DNA from: JAKQDP01 sp964536975
Lineage (GTDB): Bacteria; Patescibacteriota; Patescibacteriia; 2-01-FULL-39-33
Direction: 5' to 3'
NCBI GenBank assembly: GCA_964536975.1
Contig: CAZHYS010000017.1
Coordinates: forward strand, 1-14,106
Length of the DNA stretch: 14,106 nucleotides
This document shows, one piece after another, positions 1 to 6,862 of the stretch. Each line of letters begins with the position of its first letter. The stretch's first letter is position 1. The position numbers and the translations under genes were made by a program. The notes under the pieces were generated by a model. That model worked only from the letters and a program-made list of their open reading frames with translations. It made no database searches and was not told the origin of the DNA.

Positions 1-1629
1 TCTTTTGATCCCCGCTCCAATCAGCCCGACAAACAACGGATGCGGATCAAGCGGCCGTGATTTCAACTCCGGATGGAATTGAACACCGACAAAAAACGGG
101 TGCGATTCTCTCGGCAATTCCACAATCTCCACTAGCTGATTGTCTGGCGAAACGCCGGCAATTATTAGCCCCTTGCTCTCCGCTAGCCGCCGATACTTAT
201 TGTTAAATTCATAACGATGGCGATGCCGTTCACTGATTCGCCGGCGGCCATACAAATCCAAAGACAAGGAATTCTTTTTCAAAATACATGGATATGCGCC
301 TAGCCGCATCGTATTGCCGTATTGTTTCTTGGCCAATTTTTCCGCCTGCTCCGGCATAATATGAATAACCGGATTTTTAGTTTTCGGGTTTATCTCGGTA
401 GTGTGGGCGTCTTTCTTGCCGCAAACATCGCGGACAAATTCAATTGCCGCCAACTGCATCCCATAACATAGCCCCAAAAACGGAATCTTGTTTTCCCGCG
501 CGTACTTTATCGCCGCGATTTTCCCCTCAATTCCCCGACTGCCGAACCCGCCCGGCACAATCAGACAATCAAACTCTCCCAGCTCTTTCAATTTTCCCTT
601 GTCCTTTTCAAACTCATCCGAATTTATCCAACTGATCACCGGCCGGCGGCGCTGATACCAAGCCGCGTACTTGATGCTCTCTATAACCGAAATATAAGCG
701 TCGGATAGAATAAATTCTCCGCTGGCAAAATACTTTCCGACAATGCCGACTTTGACTGGCTTACTGACCCGCCGCGACAATGACGCCAACTGCCGCCAAT
801 CTTTCAAATCAGTTTTTCTGGCCTTCAATTTAAACCTTTTCAAAATCTTTTCTGACAAATTATCCTTCTCAAAATTAATCGGCACATCATAGACATTGTC
901 CACGTCCGGCGCGGAAATGATGCTGTCTTTGGTCACATTGCAAAACAAAGCGATCTTCTCTTTGCGGGGGCCGTCAATAGGCCGATCTGCCCGGCACAAG
1001 ATAAAATCCGGTTGAATGCCAAATGAATTAAGCGTTTTTGCGGCGTTTTGCGTCGGCTTGGTTTTCATTTCCCCGATTTTTGACGGCACCGGCAGATAAG
1101 ATACCAGGACAAACAAAACATCATCCGGCGCTTTAAGATGCATCATTCTGGCCGCTTCAAAATACAGGATATTCTGATATTCGCCGACCGTACCGCCGAT
1201 TTCCACGATAGTCACGTCCGCCTTGGCTTTTCTGGCCGCTTGTTTGATCCGGCCGATCACCTCATAAGGAATGTGCGGCACTGCCTCTACGCACTTGCCG
1301 CCGTATTCCAAATTGCGCTCGCGACTAATGACCGACTGATATACCCGGCCGCTGGTCATATAATTGGCGCGATAAATGTTTTCGTCTAAAAATCTTTCGT
1401 AATTCCCAATATCCTGATCTGTCTCATCGCCGTCTTCCGTGACAAAAACCTCGCCATGCTCCACTGGATTCATTGTGCCGGCGTCAACATTAAGATAGGG
1501 ATCGATTTTTACTGCTGTCACTTTGAGTCCCTTTGCCTGAAGAATCTTGCCAATAGAAGCGCTGGCAATCCCCTTGCCGACGCCGGACATCACCCCGCCG
1601 ATGACAAAAATGAATCTTTGTCTTCTCAT
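1..1629 (-). CDS. pyrG: CTP synthase, 3' end cut off by window edge
   Basis: Makes CTP from UTP, ATP and glutamine, the last step of de novo pyrimidine nucleotide synthesis in the cytosol. The frame is open from ATG at 1627-1629 to base 1, giving 543 codons with no stop, so only the extreme C-terminus is missing (E. coli PyrG is 545 residues). The N-terminal synthetase domain begins with the P-loop GGVMSGVGKGIA (residues 11-22), followed by KIDPYLNVDAGTM. The C-terminal class I glutamine amidotransferase domain shows the oxyanion loop GGFGSRG, the nucleophile Cys388 in FLGLCYGMQ, and His519/Glu521 in QFHPE. An AGGTG Shine-Dalgarno site lies 7 bases before the ATG, one of only two clear ones in the window. 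The terminator at 1716-1746 lies between it and rplI, so it probably has its own promoter, which I could not place. Confidence 0.97.
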   Translation of the reverse strand, partial: MRRQRFIFVIGGVMSGVGKGIASASIGKILQAKGLKVTAVKIDPYLNVDAGTMNPVEHGEVFVTEDGDETDQDIGNYERFLDENIYRANYMTSGRVYQSVISRERNLEYGGKCVEAVPHIPYEVIGRIKQAARKAKADVTIVEIGGTVGEYQNILYFEAARMMHLKAPDDVLFVLVSYLPVPSKIGEMKTKPTQNAAKTLNSFGIQPDFILCRADRPIDGPRKEKIALFCNVTKDSIISAPDVDNVYDVPINFEKDNLSEKILKRFKLKARKTDLKDWRQLASLSRRVSKPVKVGIVGKYFASGEFILSDAYISVIESIKYAAWYQRRRPVISWINSDEFEKDKGKLKELGEFDCLIVPGGFGSRGIEGKIAAIKYARENKIPFLGLCYGMQLAAIEFVRDVCGKKDAHTTEINPKTKNPVIHIMPEQAEKLAKKQYGNTMRLGAYPCILKKNSLSLDLYGRRRISERHRHRYEFNNKYRRLAESKGLIIAGVSPDNQLVEIVELPRESHPFFVGVQFHPELKSRPLDPHPLFVGLIGAGIKR

Positions 1630-1715
1630 AATTATTCACCTTTCTTTTTTATTCCAAACTGGCCGAGCCATTTACGTCCGGCCGGTCCGAAAATTTATTT
1701 CTATAGTTAAAATCC

Positions 1716-1746
1716 AAAAAAAATAGAGGGTAATAACCCCTATTTT
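1716..1746 (-). terminator. Rho-independent terminator after rplI
   Basis: Read on the minus strand, a stem of AAAATAG plus GGG pairs with CCC plus CTATTTT around a six-base loop, with one bulged base. The stem runs directly into a tract of eight T (complement of the A-run 1716-1723). It lies 36 bases beyond the rplI stop and would end the ctp-acyP-rplI transcript before pyrG. The stem is AT-rich apart from four GC pairs, so efficiency may be moderate. Confidence 0.75.
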
Positions 1747-1781
1747 CACCAACTTGTCAAAGATGCGATTATGGAAGCGGC

Positions 1782-2222
1782 TCAATCGGCTACTATCAGC
1801 GTTATTTCCGCTTCCAGGCCGTGAGGCAGACTGATTACTGCCGGATATTCGCCGGCTTCCTTGACCGGACCGGCCAATTTGATTTGATCCTTTTTTATCT
1901 CAAACCCCCGTTCTTTTAATTTTTTGGCGATCGCCGCCGGCGTGACGGCCGCGTATAATTTGCCGCCCTCGCTGGCCTTGCCTTGTATTTCCACTGTCAA
2001 GCCGCTCAAGCCATCGGCAACTTTTTCCGCCGACAACAAATCCTTTTCAGCCGCCTTGGCCCGCCGCGTTTGATCTTCTTTGAGTGATTTTATCGCCTGT
2101 TCGTTGGCAATCTGCGCCAATTTTTGGGGAAACAAAAAATTTCTGGCGTAGCCGTCAGATACATTTTTTATCTCGCCCATCTCGCCCAAGCTGGGCACCT
2201 TTTGAAGCAAAATTACTTTCAT
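1782..2222 (-). CDS. rplI: 50S ribosomal protein L9
   Basis: Structural protein of the large ribosomal subunit that binds 23S rRNA near the L1 stalk. The 146-residue product has normal L9 length. The N-terminal domain carries the family signature: MKVILLQKVPSLGEMG, then VSDGYARNFLFP (residues 21-32). A Lys/Ala/Glu-rich connecting helix follows (about 41-75), then the C-terminal domain with GGKLYAAVTPAAIA and the ending PHGLEAEITLIVAD. It ends in TGA, which shows TGA is a stop here. It starts 12 bases after the acyP stop with no Shine-Dalgarno site, so it probably relies on translation of the upstream gene. L9 is reported absent from some CPR groups (Microgenomates, as I recall), so its presence is weak taxonomic evidence. 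Confidence 0.96.
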   Translation of the reverse strand: MKVILLQKVPSLGEMGEIKNVSDGYARNFLFPQKLAQIANEQAIKSLKEDQTRRAKAAEKDLLSAEKVADGLSGLTVEIQGKASEGGKLYAAVTPAAIAKKLKERGFEIKKDQIKLAGPVKEAGEYPAVISLPHGLEAEITLIVAD

Positions 2223-2234
2223 AGTTAAACAATA

Positions 2235-2507
2235 CTAAACTATGGAAAATTTATCAAATCGGCCAACAGCATCACCCCATTTTTCCTCTATTTTATCCAC
2301 CCGGGCCAATTTTGTTCCATTATAACACTCGGCCGACAGGCGTTTCAAATCACCCTCCTCGCCCTCGGCCGTTATCTCCACTGTCCCGTCGGAACAGTTT
2401 CTGACTTGCCCGACCAGGCCGAAATTGTCGGCCAACTTCTTAACGCCATAGCGAAAACCAACGCCCTGAACGCGGCCTGATATTTTTAAAGCCAAAGCTC
2501 TCTTCAT
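2235..2507 (-). CDS. acyP: Acylphosphatase
   Basis: Small cytosolic enzyme that hydrolyses carboxyl-phosphate bonds such as those of acetyl phosphate or carbamoyl phosphate. At 90 residues it has the usual single alpha/beta sandwich length. The phosphate-binding loop GRVQGVGFRYGVKKLA is at residues 11-26 with catalytic Arg19, and the second catalytic residue Asn37 is in VRNCSDGTVEI. Both match the Arg and Asn of characterised acylphosphatases. It begins 9 bases after the ctp stop and ends 12 bases before rplI. No Shine-Dalgarno site precedes it. The three genes are probably one transcript, but no shared function is evident. Confidence 0.95.
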   Translation of the reverse strand: MKRALALKISGRVQGVGFRYGVKKLADNFGLVGQVRNCSDGTVEITAEGEEGDLKRLSAECYNGTKLARVDKIEEKWGDAVGRFDKFSIV

Positions 2508-2516
2508 CGCGTTTTT

Positions 2517-3809
2517 TTAATTGCTCCGAATAATCTCTATTGCCTTGTCAAGCTGCGGATCGCTGAAGGCGTCATAATCCTCGTCGCTCATTTCTATTTT
2601 GACATCCGGCGCGATGCCTTCTTCGTCAATTGATTTTCCTTTGGGTGTAAACCATTTAGCGATGGTCAATTTGACTGACGAGCCGTCAGACAAGCTGTTT
2701 AGGTCCTGGATTGAACCCTTGCCATAAGTCTGCTCGCCGACAACCACTGCCTTGCCCCAATCCTGAAGCGCGCCGGCGACAATCTCCGATCCAGACGCCG
2801 TGCCGCCATTGACTAGCACCACCGTCTGATACTTGGCCAGCCGCGCCTCCTTGGTAGAGTTATGAAGCGTCTCTTCGCCATCGCGCGATCTTTCCGAAAC
2901 CACCAGATTGCCATTCACCCATTCCCCCGCCACATCAATGGCCGATTGCAGATATCCGCCCGGATTATAACGCAAATCCAAGATAATTCCCTCTACCCCC
3001 GCTCGTTTGGCAATATCCAAAATCGCGTTATTAAACAGCGGCATCGTGTCATCATTGAATTGCCTTATCTTGATATAAGCGATATTGCCGTTTTTTATTT
3101 CCCATTCCACGCTTTTGACATTGATGGCATCGCGAACAATTTTGATGTCTTTCATCTCTCCGGAGCTCTCGCGATAAATAGTCAGAGTCACTTCCGTCCC
3201 CTTGACTCCGCGAATCAAGCTAACCGCCTCGTCTGTGCTCATTCCATCTGTTTCCTTGCCGTCAATTTTCAAAATCATGTCCTTGGGCTGAAGACCGGCT
3301 TTAAGCGCCGGCGTATCCGGCAGCGGCGCGATAACTGTCAAAATACTGTTGCGAACGCCTATTTCCGCGCCAATACCTTCAAAATTTCCCTCCAACTCCT
3401 CCTCAAATTCGCTCGTATTTTGCGGCGTCAAAAATACCGAATGCGGATCGTCCAAAGCAGCCACTACCCCCGCCAAAGCGCCATAAAAAAGTTTGGTCTC
3501 GGGAATATTTTTGTCATAATACTTATTCTTGATCAAATCCCAGATATCCCAAAACAGCCGAAAGTCAACATCTTTCGTCAGGTACTCCGGGATCTCGCCT
3601 TCGGCGTTAATGATGTTGCCATAAGTAGTCGTCGCGGTCGGATCAACGCCCTTGATTACTGCCTGGCCTTTGACATTTCCCCAATTTCCCCCCGCCAAAA
3701 ATCCAATGGCAAAAAATAGCACGATACCGACGATTGGCGCCCACGCCGGCATATTTAGTTTTCTTTTTAGGCTGATCCTGCTCTCCTCGCCATTTATCGG
3801 TTGATCCAT
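2517..3809 (-). CDS. S41-family C-terminal processing protease with PDZ domain, membrane anchored
   Basis: Serine protease of the CtpA/CtpB/Prc type, which trims or degrades extracytoplasmic proteins at their C-termini. I start it at ATG 3807-3809 (430 residues). The frame stays open to an ATG at 3866, but that would add an AT-rich stretch encoding a hydrophobic segment that overlaps the probable promoter. From the chosen Met: a short cytoplasmic tail, one membrane segment (about 22-41), an N-terminal helical region, a PDZ domain (about 140-225, with GIGAEIGV and LKAGLQPKDMILKIDG), then the S41 core with LDLRYNPGGYL. The Ser/Lys dyad is visible as Ser339 in GGTASGSEIVAGAL and Lys364 in TYGKGSIQ, 25 residues apart as expected. 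CtpB-type enzymes can activate sporulation proteases, but no such partner is seen here, so the substrate is unknown. It heads the cluster with acyP and rplI. Confidence 0.95.
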   Translation of the reverse strand: MDQPINGEESRISLKRKLNMPAWAPIVGIVLFFAIGFLAGGNWGNVKGQAVIKGVDPTATTTYGNIINAEGEIPEYLTKDVDFRLFWDIWDLIKNKYYDKNIPETKLFYGALAGVVAALDDPHSVFLTPQNTSEFEEELEGNFEGIGAEIGVRNSILTVIAPLPDTPALKAGLQPKDMILKIDGKETDGMSTDEAVSLIRGVKGTEVTLTIYRESSGEMKDIKIVRDAINVKSVEWEIKNGNIAYIKIRQFNDDTMPLFNNAILDIAKRAGVEGIILDLRYNPGGYLQSAIDVAGEWVNGNLVVSERSRDGEETLHNSTKEARLAKYQTVVLVNGGTASGSEIVAGALQDWGKAVVVGEQTYGKGSIQDLNSLSDGSSVKLTIAKWFTPKGKSIDEEGIAPDVKIEMSDEDYDAFSDPQLDKAIEIIRSN

Positions 3810-3817
3810 AAAAATAG

Positions 3818-3847
3818 ATATTAATTTCAATAGTAGTATTTTAACAA
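3818..3847 (-). promoter_or_regulatory. Possible promoter for ctp-acyP-rplI
   Basis: On the minus strand, TTGTTA (3842-3847) and TAATAT (3818-3823) are separated by 18 bases, a plausible sigma-70 pair. This would place the transcript start only a few bases before the ATG at 3809, giving a nearly leaderless mRNA that fits the missing Shine-Dalgarno site. An alternative extended -10, TGTTAAAAT, overlaps at 3838-3846. A 7-bp inverted repeat (TTAACAA/TTGTTAA, 3841-3862) overlaps the -35 side and might be an operator or chance in AT-rich DNA. Confidence 0.35.
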
Positions 3848-3864
3848 AAAAAATATTGTTAAGC

Positions 3865-3905
3865 AAAAAGCCGGCTGGACTCCCCTTTCCAGGAATCCCG
3901 CCGGC
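3865..3905 (-). terminator. Strong rho-independent terminator after the lysozyme-like gene pair
   Basis: Read on the minus strand, GCCGGC, one G.A mismatch, then GGATTCC pair with GGAGTCC and GCCGGC across an 8-base loop (14 positions, one mismatch, one G.U). TTTTT follows immediately. It lies 36 bases beyond the stop at 3942 and separates the hydrolase unit from ctp. Confidence 0.88.
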
Positions 3906-3941
3906 AAACGCATTTGCGTGCGACAGTTTTTCTTCCGCATC

Positions 3942-4697
3942 TCACACCGCCCTCTCCGGCATAACCTCCCGGAGAACATTACTGACCTTGCGCCAGTAAC
4001 GATTCGTCTTTCCCCACCAGCTGGCCGTATCCTTATACGGCCCGCCGTTCCAGATGCGGGCGCAGATTTCCGCGCTCGGCGGTTGGCCGGTTCTCTTCTG
4101 GTAATCCCGGGAATAATGATCAAGGTAGATCATGAAAATTTCCCGAGATTTTACTTGATCGCGGCGATCGCCATAGGAGTATCGCCGCTGACCGCAAATC
4201 CGGTTGGCGTCATCAACGACCGCCTTCCAGATTTGGGCGACACCGACGGCCTGGCCGTTGTCGCCGACAGCGTCAGGATCAAGTTCGGTCTCCACTTCCG
4301 CGACCAGATAAAATAGGTCGCTTAGTGGAATCTCGCCGCTTTTTCTCGCCGGCGGATTTACAACCGCGGCCGAAGTCTCTGTATCCGGCTCGGCTGGTTC
4401 TTCCGTCTCCGCCGGCAGCCACGGTTCGGCCAATTCCTTGTCCATTGCCGCCATAAAATCGTCAAACTCTTCTTTGGCGGGCAACATTTCCGTTTCAACT
4501 GCCATTGTCGCCGCCGGCGATTCCGCGTTGACCGCGGCTTCCACCGGCGCGAATAGTGACAATTGCGGTACCATCACTTCAGTCACCGCGAAAAACGCGA
4601 TGGCCGCCGCGACGACCAGTCCAGCGATTACCTGGCCAAAACTAGTTCCCGCAAATTGTTCCCCGGCATTTTCTCTGTCCCATGATACATCCCGCAT
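3942..4697 (-). CDS. Membrane-anchored lysozyme-like (transglycosylase SLT-type) wall hydrolase
   Basis: Probable peptidoglycan-cleaving enzyme acting outside the membrane. The 251-residue product has a short N-terminal tail, one membrane segment (about 21-43), an acidic Pro/Glu/Ala-rich linker (about 50-118) and a C-terminal lysozyme-like domain (about 122-245). The domain has the SLT-like order: VETELDPDAVGDNG with candidate catalytic Glu136, AVGVAQIWK in place of the family GxxGLMQI, and ARIWNGGP (213-220) in place of AYNGGP. An AAGGAG Shine-Dalgarno site before ATG 4695-4697 fixes the start. It is a paralogue of the gene at 4835-5449 just upstream, sharing nearly all these motif blocks, but its base composition looks more GC-rich. 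The linker suggests the catalytic domain is held away from the membrane. It could equally be a non-catalytic sugar-binding relative; activity is inferred from motifs only. Confidence 0.82.
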   Translation of the reverse strand: MRDVSWDRENAGEQFAGTSFGQVIAGLVVAAAIAFFAVTEVMVPQLSLFAPVEAAVNAESPAATMAVETEMLPAKEEFDDFMAAMDKELAEPWLPAETEEPAEPDTETSAAVVNPPARKSGEIPLSDLFYLVAEVETELDPDAVGDNGQAVGVAQIWKAVVDDANRICGQRRYSYGDRRDQVKSREIFMIYLDHYSRDYQKRTGQPPSAEICARIWNGGPYKDTASWWGKTNRYWRKVSNVLREVMPERAV

Positions 4698-4715
4698 GGC
4701 TATTCTCCTTTTTTT

Positions 4716-4771
4716 GTTTTGTCGCCGACTTCCAAACTCAAACTATTTGAGTCCGGGAGCGCCGACAAAAC
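4716..4771 (-). promoter_or_regulatory. Two-tier stem-loop in the leader of the membrane-anchored hydrolase gene
   Basis: On the minus strand, GTTTTGTCG pairs perfectly with CGACAAAAC (9 bp; plus-strand 4763-4771 and 4716-4724). It encloses an internal loop and a second stem of 11 pairs (CCGGACTCAAA with TTTGAGTTTGG, two G.U pairs) capped by a three-base loop. The structure ends right at the A-tract and Shine-Dalgarno site of the gene at 3942-4697. No T-tract follows, so it is not a standard intrinsic terminator. A cis-acting regulatory or stabilising RNA is the more likely role; function is unproven. Confidence 0.5.
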
Positions 4772-4816
4772 CGGCCACCCTCTCGCGTTAATCTGTTTTT
4801 AAATGAGCTGACGCGA

Positions 4817-4845
4817 CAAAGAACCAACCATTGGTTAGTTCTTTG
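4817..4845 (-). other. Hairpin over the stop codon of the secreted hydrolase gene
   Basis: A 13-pair hairpin with a three-base loop: on the minus strand CAAAGAAC pairs with GTTCTTTG and TAACC with GGTTG. It spans the TAA stop at 4835-4837. One position is a U.G pair in the minus-strand RNA but a C.A mismatch in plus-strand RNA, which favours a role in the minus-strand transcript. No U-tract follows, so termination is doubtful; it may mark an RNA processing or 3'-end stability site between the two paralogues. Confidence 0.45.
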
Positions 4846-5449
4846 CCAATTTTTCCGACGCCTCGGCCTGATCAGCCAACTCGCCGTTGACTTTGTACCA
4901 ATAATAATCAGTACTGTCTTTTCTCCAGCCTTTGGGACCGCCGTTCCAGATGCGGGCGTAAGTTTCATCAGTCGGTTCCAAACCGGTAGTCTGGCGATAG
5001 ATGCCGCCATAATATTCAACATAAATCTCAAAAATCTCTTTGGATTTTTCCGGACTATAGCGATCATCATAAGAATAAGCCTGATAGCCCAGGATCCGGT
5101 TGACATCGTCAATGGTTATTTTCCAAATTTGCAAAATACCCACCGCCCGGCCATTGTCGCCAACGGCATTGGGATTGCCTTCTGATTCTACGGCAACACA
5201 AGCATTGACCAGATTCTCCAACCGGCTCTGTTCTTTAATCACCTTATTTTCAGCCTCTTTCGTGGCGGAATCAGGTGAAATTAAGCCATAAACCAGTTTA
5301 ATGATATCAAAGGTATTGGTAGCATAATTTATCTGCCAACTGGAAGCCGCCAGGGCTTCCTGAACAGAAAAACTGTTAATTCCCAAAATCACCAAGAAAA
5401 CTACCAGGATAGTCGCTATTTTGGAGAAAAAAACGTTGTTTTTTAGCAT
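4835..5449 (-). CDS. Secreted lysozyme-like (transglycosylase SLT-type) wall hydrolase
   Basis: Probable exported peptidoglycan-cleaving enzyme of 204 residues. A signal peptide is visible: Lys-rich start, hydrophobic core about 11-24, and an ALA cleavage-like site near 32-34. The lysozyme-like domain (about 80-185) carries VESEGNPNAVGDNG with candidate catalytic Glu88, AVGILQIWK (102-110), YSYDDR, and ARIWNGGPKGW (165-175). It shares these blocks with the next gene (3942-4697), so the two are tandem paralogues. This one lacks the long acidic linker and membrane anchor, so one product is probably released or lipid-free and the other tethered. The ATG at 5447-5449 has no Shine-Dalgarno site. 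Transcription should start at the consensus promoter at 5500-5528. Exact family membership and activity need a profile search. Confidence 0.82.
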   Translation of the reverse strand: MLKNNVFFSKIATILVVFLVILGINSFSVQEALAASSWQINYATNTFDIIKLVYGLISPDSATKEAENKVIKEQSRLENLVNACVAVESEGNPNAVGDNGRAVGILQIWKITIDDVNRILGYQAYSYDDRYSPEKSKEIFEIYVEYYGGIYRQTTGLEPTDETYARIWNGGPKGWRKDSTDYYWYKVNGELADQAEASEKLAKN

Positions 5450-5473
5450 ATTTTTGCTTATTTAACTAAAAAA

Positions 5474-5493
5474 TTGCTTTATTTCTAAAGCAA
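5474..5493 (-). promoter_or_regulatory. 5'-terminal hairpin followed by T6 (stabiliser or attenuator)
   Basis: On the minus strand TTGCTTTA, a GAAA tetraloop and TAAAGCAA form a perfect 8-bp stem, followed directly by TTTTTT (complement of 5468-5473). It begins about 6-7 bases after the -10 box of the promoter at 5500-5528, so it would be the very 5' end of the transcript. This fits either a 5' stem-loop that protects mRNA or a weak terminator-like attenuator (only two GC pairs). Confidence 0.5.
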
Positions 5494-5499
5494 CATATT

Positions 5500-5528
5500 A
5501 TTATAGCATACTTTAAAAACTTTGTCAA
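5500..5528 (-). promoter_or_regulatory. Consensus sigma-70 promoter for the hydrolase gene pair
   Basis: On the minus strand an exact TTGACA (-35, 5523-5528) and exact TATAAT (-10, 5500-5505) are separated by exactly 17 bases, with a TGC extended -10 just upstream of the -10. This is the best promoter in the window. It points toward the gene at 4835-5449, whose ATG is about 44 bases from the expected start, and implies strong constitutive transcription of the lysozyme-like pair. Confidence 0.9.
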
Positions 5529-5591
5529 GAGTAACCCTTTCTCATTTAACCGAACCTTAAACCCTACCAAAAAAATCCAAAATATGCAATA

Positions 5592-6860
5592 ATGGATAAT
5601 ATGACAAAATATCTCATCAATGGGGAGGCAAAATTAGCCGGAGAAATCCGGGTTGCTGGCGCCAAAAACGCCGCATTAAAGATTTTGGCCGCCTCGGTGC
5701 TATCTACCAAACCTTGGGTGATAAAAAATTGTCCTAACATTGAAGATGTCCGACGGCTGGCGGAAATTCTGACCGACTTGGGCGCCAAGGCAGACTGGCG
5801 CGATAATGAGTTGACGATTGATAATTCAGAAATAAAAAAAGCCAACCCCAATCCGGAGCTGGTGAGAAAGCTGCGTTCATCCATCATGCTGGCCGGTCCT
5901 CTTCTGGCGCGCTTCGGCGAAGTAGAAATGGCGCACCCGGGCGGTTGCATTATCGGCCGTCGGCCGATTGACATGTTCGTCGCTGGCTGGTCAAAAATGG
6001 GCGCGAAGATAGACGACCGCCACCATGAAGGCGCTTACACGCTCAAAGCCAAAAAACTTATTGGCACCAAAATAATTCTCCCCTGGGTTTCTGTGACTGT
6101 CACTGAGAGTCTCATGCTGACTGCCTGTTTGGCCGAAGGAACGACTACGATTATCAACGCCGCCATGGAACCGGAAATCCCGGCTCTCGCCGATTGTCTT
6201 AATGGCTTCGGTGCCAAAATCACCGGCGCGGGCACGCCGCAAATTACCATTGAAGGCGTACCGGAAATCGGCGGCGGTGAAACGACAATAATTCCCGACC
6301 GCATTGAGGCCGGATCATTCGCTATCATGGGACTAGCCACCCAAAGCGAACTAAAAATCACCGGCTGTCGGCCGGATCATTTGGAAACAGTGCTCTACAC
6401 TTTGGAAAAAGCCGGCGCCAAATTGGAAATCGGCCCAGACTATATCATCACTAATCCAAGCAAACTCAAAGCCGTTCAACTGCGGACCCACGAATATCCC
6501 GGTTTTCCGACCGACTTGCAAGCGCCTTTCACCGTGCTAATGACCCAAGCTGACGGCCAGAGCCTTATTCATGAGACTATTTACGAAGGCCGCCTATTCT
6601 ATACCGACAAGCTCATTCAAATGGGGGCCAATATTATTATGTGCGACCCGCACCGGGTGATTGTCAGCGGCCCGACCAAACTGTACGGCCGGAAACTGGA
6701 AAGCCCGGACTTGCGCGCCGGCATGGCGCTCCTTATCGCCGGCCTCGTTGCCTCCGGCAGGACCGAGATAGAAAACATTTATCAAATTGAGAGGGGCTAT
6801 GAAAATATCGTCAATCGCCTCCAAGTGATTGGCGCGAAAATTGAAAAAATACCAGACTAA
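5592..6860 (+). CDS. murA: UDP-N-acetylglucosamine 1-carboxyvinyltransferase
   Basis: Transfers enolpyruvate from phosphoenolpyruvate to UDP-GlcNAc, the first committed step of peptidoglycan synthesis, in the cytosol. At 422 residues it matches the usual length (E. coli 419) and covers the whole inside-out alpha/beta barrel. Lys25-Asn26 in GAKNAALK binds substrate. The active-site loop HPGGCIIGRRPID has Cys119, equivalent to E. coli Cys115, so the enzyme should be fosfomycin-sensitive. YPGFPTDLQAPF holds the conserved catalytic Asp. No Shine-Dalgarno site precedes ATG 5592 or the second in-frame ATG at 5601; either could be used. It is divergent from the hydrolase pair, sharing about 140 bases of intergenic DNA, and is followed two bases later by the PEGA gene. 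No good promoter was recognised for it. Confidence 0.97.
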   Translation: MDNMTKYLINGEAKLAGEIRVAGAKNAALKILAASVLSTKPWVIKNCPNIEDVRRLAEILTDLGAKADWRDNELTIDNSEIKKANPNPELVRKLRSSIMLAGPLLARFGEVEMAHPGGCIIGRRPIDMFVAGWSKMGAKIDDRHHEGAYTLKAKKLIGTKIILPWVSVTVTESLMLTACLAEGTTTIINAAMEPEIPALADCLNGFGAKITGAGTPQITIEGVPEIGGGETTIIPDRIEAGSFAIMGLATQSELKITGCRPDHLETVLYTLEKAGAKLEIGPDYIITNPSKLKAVQLRTHEYPGFPTDLQAPFTVLMTQADGQSLIHETIYEGRLFYTDKLIQMGANIIMCDPHRVIVSGPTKLYGRKLESPDLRAGMALLIAGLVASGRTEIENIYQIERGYENIVNRLQVIGAKIEKIPD

Positions 6861-6862
6861 AT

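Noticed and set aside
2862..3719. 285-codon plus-strand open frame
   Set aside because: Lies wholly opposite the S41 protease gene, which has a full set of catalytic motifs; the long frame is a by-product of its codon use.
3810..3866. N-terminal extension of the S41 protease
   Set aside because: It would add a second hydrophobic segment encoded in AT-rich DNA that overlaps the promoter-like TTGTTA/TAATAT boxes; neither start has a Shine-Dalgarno site, so this is a judgement.
4716..4771. Intrinsic terminator
   Set aside because: The stem is followed by an A-tract on the minus strand and by no T-tract on the plus strand.
4698..4834. Separate promoter for the membrane-anchored hydrolase
   Set aside because: The best pairs (TTGGTT with TTTAAA or ATTTAA) are weak, and co-transcription from 5500-5528 is sufficient.
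5522..5591. Promoter for murA from TTGTCA at 5522-5527
   Set aside because: At a 17-base spacing the -10 would be TTTAAC, a poor match, and the box overlaps the opposite-strand -35; not strong enough to list.
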